From Rhodophyticola sp017644125 (lineage in GTDB: Bacteria > Pseudomonadota > Alphaproteobacteria > Rhodobacterales > Rhodobacteraceae), in the NCBI RefSeq assembly GCF_042140125.1, contig NZ_CP159473.1: 64,000 nucleotides of DNA. The stretch is one strand, 5' to 3'. Every line of letters begins with the position of its first letter. Within the stretch, counting starts at the first letter, position 1. The translations under genes were made by a program, and so were the position numbers. The notes under the pieces were generated by a model that was given only the letters and a program-made list of their open reading frames with translations, had not been told where the DNA came from and ran no database searches. Below are positions 60,861 to 64,000 of this stretch, in pieces.

Positions 60861-62458
60861 TCATCGCCCGTCCCCTGCGCGCCGACGCGCCGGCGCGAAA
60901 CGGCCCGCTGCGCGGGCTAAGCCGCCTTCTCCCCGGTCCGCTTCTGGCCCTGCTGCTGTGGGAAGTTCTTGGCCGTGCGCTGGCCGATGCCTTCGTTCTG
61001 GCCCCGCCTTCGGCGATCCTTGTCTACCTCTACGAGAACCTCGGGCTCATGAGCCGCGCACTGGCCGTGACCCTGGCCAATGCGGCGGCCGGGTTCGTCA
61101 TCGGCAACCTTGCGGCCATCGCCCTTGCCGTGCTCGCCAGTGTCTGGCCGCGAAGCGACGGGGTGGTGCGCGGGCTGGCCCTTCTGGTCTTCTGCCTGCC
61201 GCTGGTGGCGACGGGGCCGATCCTGCGCGTGGTATTCGGGCCCGGGCCCTGGCCGCAGATCGTGCTGGCGGCGCTGGCGGTCTATTACACGACGCTGATC
61301 CCCCTTCTGGTCGGGCTCCGGGCCGTGCCGGCGGGGTGGCTCGATCTGGTGCAGAGCTATGGCCGCGGGCGGCTGGCCGCGCTGCTGCACGTGCGGGCGC
61401 TGGCGGCGTTGCCCTATCTTGTCGCCGGTTTGCAGATCGCTGCGCCCGCCGCCTTTCTTGGCGCGATGATCGGGGAGTTCACCGGGGCGGAACGGGGCAT
61501 GGGCGTGCTGACCCTGCGCGCCATGCGGTCCATGAATGTCGACATGACATGGGCGCTGGCCACGGTCGCGACCTTTGTGGCCGTGCTGAGCTATCTGGCC
61601 ATTGGCTGGCTTGCGAGACGGTTTCTGCATCACGAGCCGCCGGTCATCCTTGCCGCGCCCACCGGGGCGGGGAAGGGGGGCCGGGGGCAGGGCGCCTTGC
61701 GCGGCCTGCTGCTGACCGGGGCCGCCGCGCTTCTGCTCTGGTGGGGGGCATTGGCGCTTCTGGACCTCAACCCGTTTTTCGCGAAAGGCCCGTGGGAGGT
61801 GTTCTCGGCGCTGGTTCTGGCGCCCGATGCGGCGACCACGCGCAGCGCTCTGGCCGAGGCGCTTGGTCAAACGGCCATATTCCTCGTTCCGGGCTATCTG
61901 GCGGGCCTTGCCGCGGGGGCGCTGCTTGCCATGCTCATCGTTCTTGTCCCGCGGATCGCGGGCGTGGCCATGCCGCTGGCCATCGCGCTGCGTTCGGTTC
62001 CGATCATCACGACGGCGCCGCTTGTGGTCCTGATCCTCGGGCGCGGCGCGCTCGGCACCGTGGTTCTGGTCGCGATCATGGTCTTCTTTCCGACATTCGT
62101 GGCCTGCCTGCACGGTCTGCGCCAGGCCCCCGGGCGGATCATCGACGTGCTTGACAGCTACGCCGCAGGGCCGGTCCAGCAACTGATCCGGGTGCGCATT
62201 CCGGCGATGCTTCCGGCCTTCTTCGCGGCGGCCCGGATGAACGTGCCGGCCTCGGTGCTGGCGGTCACGGTCGTGGAATGGCTGGCAACCGGCAACGGCA
62301 TCGGCAGTCTCATGGCGCTTTCCGCGTCCTTGTCGGATTACGACATGTTGTGGAGTTCGGTGGTCCTGGTCTCGATCCTCTCCGCGCTCGGATATGCGGG
62401 GGTCGGTGTCTTGGAAAGGCGGGTGTTTCGCGTCTACGCGCCGGAGCAATTGCAATGA
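60857..62458 (+). CDS. Fused double permease of a nitrate/sulfonate-type ABC transporter
   Basis: A 533-residue protein made of two BPD_transp_1 permease domains in one chain. Domain one (about 20-255) has the coupling segment SYGRGRLAALLHVRALAALP, and domain two (about 275-525) has SYAAGPVQQLIRVRIPAMLP. Each has about six helices and is as long as a stand-alone SsuC/TauC permease. They are joined by a glycine-rich linker near residue 265 (TGAGKGGRGQG). This makes a fixed heterodimeric channel instead of the usual homodimer. The stop overlaps the glycosyltransferase start by ATGA. Confidence 0.92.
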   Translation: MIIARPLRADAPARNGPLRGLSRLLPGPLLALLLWEVLGRALADAFVLAPPSAILVYLYENLGLMSRALAVTLANAAAGFVIGNLAAIALAVLASVWPRSDGVVRGLALLVFCLPLVATGPILRVVFGPGPWPQIVLAALAVYYTTLIPLLVGLRAVPAGWLDLVQSYGRGRLAALLHVRALAALPYLVAGLQIAAPAAFLGAMIGEFTGAERGMGVLTLRAMRSMNVDMTWALATVATFVAVLSYLAIGWLARRFLHHEPPVILAAPTGAGKGGRGQGALRGLLLTGAAALLLWWGALALLDLNPFFAKGPWEVFSALVLAPDAATTRSALAEALGQTAIFLVPGYLAGLAAGALLAMLIVLVPRIAGVAMPLAIALRSVPIITTAPLVVLILGRGALGTVVLVAIMVFFPTFVACLHGLRQAPGRIIDVLDSYAAGPVQQLIRVRIPAMLPAFFAAARMNVPASVLAVTVVEWLATGNGIGSLMALSASLSDYDMLWSSVVLVSILSALGYAGVGVLERRVFRVYAPEQLQ

Positions 62459-63510
62459 CCCCGCGCGCCGCCGCCTTCGCGATCCCGGGTGACATCGCCA
62501 CGGTAACCGGCGGGTACATCTACGAACGGCGTCTGTTGCACGAACTGCGCGCACTGGGCCATGACGTGACGCATCTGCAACTCGGCGCGTCCTTCCCCGA
62601 ACCCACGCCCGCCGATATGGGCCATGCCGTGGCATCCCTGCGCTCGCTTAGCCCCGAACGGGCCCTGATCCTTGACGGGCTGGTCTATGGCGCGATCGAT
62701 ACCGCCGGGCTGGAACAGGTGCGCGCGCCGATCGTGGCGATGATCCATCACCCGCTGGCGCTGGAAACCGGTCTCGACCCCGCATTGCGCGACCATCTGT
62801 TCCGGACCGAGCGTGCCAATCTGGCGCTCGCGGCGGAGGTTCTGGTGCCAAGCGGCCACACCGCCCATATCCTGACAACGCAATATGCCGTTCCCGCGCA
62901 GCGGATCACCATCGCGCAACCGGGAAGCGAGCGGCCGAGCGGCATCCGCGCACCGGTTGATCCGCCGCTGATCCTATCGGTCGGCATCCAGCATCCGCGC
63001 AAGGGGCACGATGTTCTTCTGCGCGCGCTGGCGGGGCTTCGGGATCTCCGCTGGCGCGCGGTGATCGTGGGCTCAGCCCATGATGCGGCCTGCGCGGAGG
63101 ATCTGGCGCGGCTGCTGGATCACCTCGCACTTGCAGACCGGGTGACCCTTGCCGGCCGCATCCCGCAGGCGGATCTCGACGCGCTATTCGCTCAGGCCTC
63201 GCTCTTTGCGCTCGCCACCCGCTACGAGGGTTACGGAATGGTGTTCGACGAGGCGCTGGCATGGGGTCTGCCGATCGTGTCCTGCGATACCGGGGCGGTG
63301 CCCCACACGGTCCCCTCCGGGGCGGGCCTTCTTGTTCCGCCCGATGCGCCCGAAGACCTGGCCGATGCGATTGCCCGCATCCTGACGGACAAGACCCTGC
63401 GCGCGGGCATGGAGGCCTGCGCGAAACGTGCGGGCGCGGCGCGGCCCACATGGCAGGACACGGCTCGCATCGCGGGGCAGGTTCTGAACGGGCTGAAACC
63501 CCGGAGGTGA
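62455..63510 (+). CDS. GT4-family glycosyltransferase
   Basis: A 351-residue GT-B glycosyltransferase. The donor-binding C-terminal half has SVGIQHPRKGHDVLLRAL and LAGRIPQADLDALFAQASLF, and the E-x7-E motif is in YEGYGMVFDEALAWGLP (near 255-270). The N-terminal half starts with AAFAIPGDIATVTGGYIYER. It transfers a sugar from a nucleotide donor; the acceptor is unknown. The ATG at 62455 overlaps the permease stop by ATGA, linking it transcriptionally to a transporter. This may be a chance operon fusion, as no direct functional link is obvious. Confidence 0.92.
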   Translation: MTPRAAAFAIPGDIATVTGGYIYERRLLHELRALGHDVTHLQLGASFPEPTPADMGHAVASLRSLSPERALILDGLVYGAIDTAGLEQVRAPIVAMIHHPLALETGLDPALRDHLFRTERANLALAAEVLVPSGHTAHILTTQYAVPAQRITIAQPGSERPSGIRAPVDPPLILSVGIQHPRKGHDVLLRALAGLRDLRWRAVIVGSAHDAACAEDLARLLDHLALADRVTLAGRIPQADLDALFAQASLFALATRYEGYGMVFDEALAWGLPIVSCDTGAVPHTVPSGAGLLVPPDAPEDLADAIARILTDKTLRAGMEACAKRAGAARPTWQDTARIAGQVLNGLKPRR

Positions 63511-63559
63511 GTGGGGCAGGGCGGGCGACAGAGGACATTGCGCGAGTGGAGCGAGCAGG

Positions 63560-64000
63560 ATGAAACCGACAGGAAAGCGCGCCGGGGCGGCGGAAGGTGC
63601 CGCCCCCCGATCTCGCGGGATGGCGGCGGCGATCGGGCGGTCGCTGGATATCTATTACCGCGATGCGGCGCGGACGAGCCGGATGGATCGCCTGAACGCG
63701 CTTTTCGTGCCCGATGGCGGGCTTGCCTTCGATATCGGCGCGCATGTCGGGGACCGGACGGCAAGCTTTCTGCGATTGGGCGCGCGCGTTGTCGCACTGG
63801 AGCCTCAGCCGCAAGTCTTTCGCGCGCTCCGTCTCATTCACGGCCGCCAGCGGCGCGCGGTTCTCGAACAGATGGCCGCAGGGGAGGGGCCCGGCGAGGT
63901 GGAGATGTTTCTCAACTCCGGCAACCCGACCGTCTCGACCGCCTCGGCCGATCTCGTCGCCGCCGCATCCTCGGCCCCCGCATGGAAAGACGAGGTCTGG
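63560..64000 (+). CDS. FkbM-type SAM-dependent methyltransferase (partial, truncated by window edge)
   Basis: The first 147 residues of a methyltransferase. FDIGAHVGDRTASFLRLG (residues 58-75) is the SAM-binding motif I, followed by VVALEPQPQVFRAL with the acidic residue at the ribose site, as in FkbM proteins. The frame is still open at 64000. FkbM enzymes O-methylate sugars or polyketides, which fits the glycosyltransferase 49 bases upstream. AGCAGG precedes the ATG. Confidence 0.87.
   Translation, partial: MKPTGKRAGAAEGAAPRSRGMAAAIGRSLDIYYRDAARTSRMDRLNALFVPDGGLAFDIGAHVGDRTASFLRLGARVVALEPQPQVFRALRLIHGRQRRAVLEQMAAGEGPGEVEMFLNSGNPTVSTASADLVAAASSAPAWKDEVW

Overview
The window is GC-rich DNA with long stretches of codirectional genes that overlap by ATGA or GTGA. 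It looks like a Rhodobacterales/Roseobacter-type alphaproteobacterium. The reasons are the density of solute-binding-protein transporters, a TctABC-type transporter, HyuA/HyuB modules, a tandem DUF4438 pair and an iodate-reductase-like locus, together with the codon style. This assignment is inferred from gene content only. No rRNA, tRNA, CRISPR array, insertion sequence or phage gene was seen.

Region 1 (1-21458) is a two-armed catabolic locus around a 213-bp divergent promoter region (5696-5908). The left arm encodes two DUF4438 paralogues, an Ldh2-type dehydrogenase, a creatinase-like M24 protein without a complete metal site, an amidohydrolase and an aminotransferase cut by the window edge. 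The right arm encodes an M32 carboxypeptidase, a second aminotransferase, a VOC protein, an AstE-like deacylase, a PuuE-like deacetylase, an AllA-like protein, a DapA-like lyase, a sugar-epimerase-type protein, two Gfo/Idh/MocA oxidoreductases, a solute-binding protein without its own permeases, an SDR, M20 and M14 peptidases and a RidA protein. Together they look like a pathway that takes up and dismantles an amide- or ureide-containing amino-acid derivative. The substrate cannot be named from the sequence.

Region 2 (21508-30828) has a divergent two-component pair (OmpR-type regulator and hybrid histidine kinase). It is followed by two di-haem MauG/CcpA-type peroxidases, a Tat-exported Rieske subunit and an AioA-clade molybdopterin subunit. 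Two peroxidases plus Rieske plus AioA-like is the arrangement of the iodate reductase locus (idrP1, idrP2, idrB, idrA), so iodate reduction is preferred over arsenite oxidation. A strong hairpin follows, then a DUF2478 gene.

Region 3 (30932-38999) is a divergent pair of operons. One encodes a D-2-hydroxyacid dehydrogenase with FAD and Fe-S domains plus an FCD-type GntR regulator. The other encodes a serine-glyoxylate-type aminotransferase and a tripartite tricarboxylate transporter whose binding-protein gene carries a one-base frameshift. A Crp/Fnr regulator and a DUF2892 membrane protein follow (39199-40155).

Region 4 (40228-53718, all minus strand) is a 13.5-kb operon: XRE-cupin regulator, dipeptide-type binding protein, DppBCDF-like transporter, a GAF protein, HyuA, HyuB, an Asp/Glu/hydantoin racemase, a metal-competent M24 peptidase and a second HyuB. 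Two inverted repeats of the form TTTTAG-N5-CTAAAA lie at and upstream of the regulator's start codon.

Region 5 (54174-64000) holds an EEP-family hydrolase and a cytochrome b561. It then has an envelope or lipid set (CDP-alcohol phosphatidyltransferase, sulfatase-type membrane enzyme, UPF0104/flippase-like protein), a nitrate/taurine-type ABC importer with a fused double permease, a GT4 glycosyltransferase and an FkbM methyltransferase cut by the right edge.
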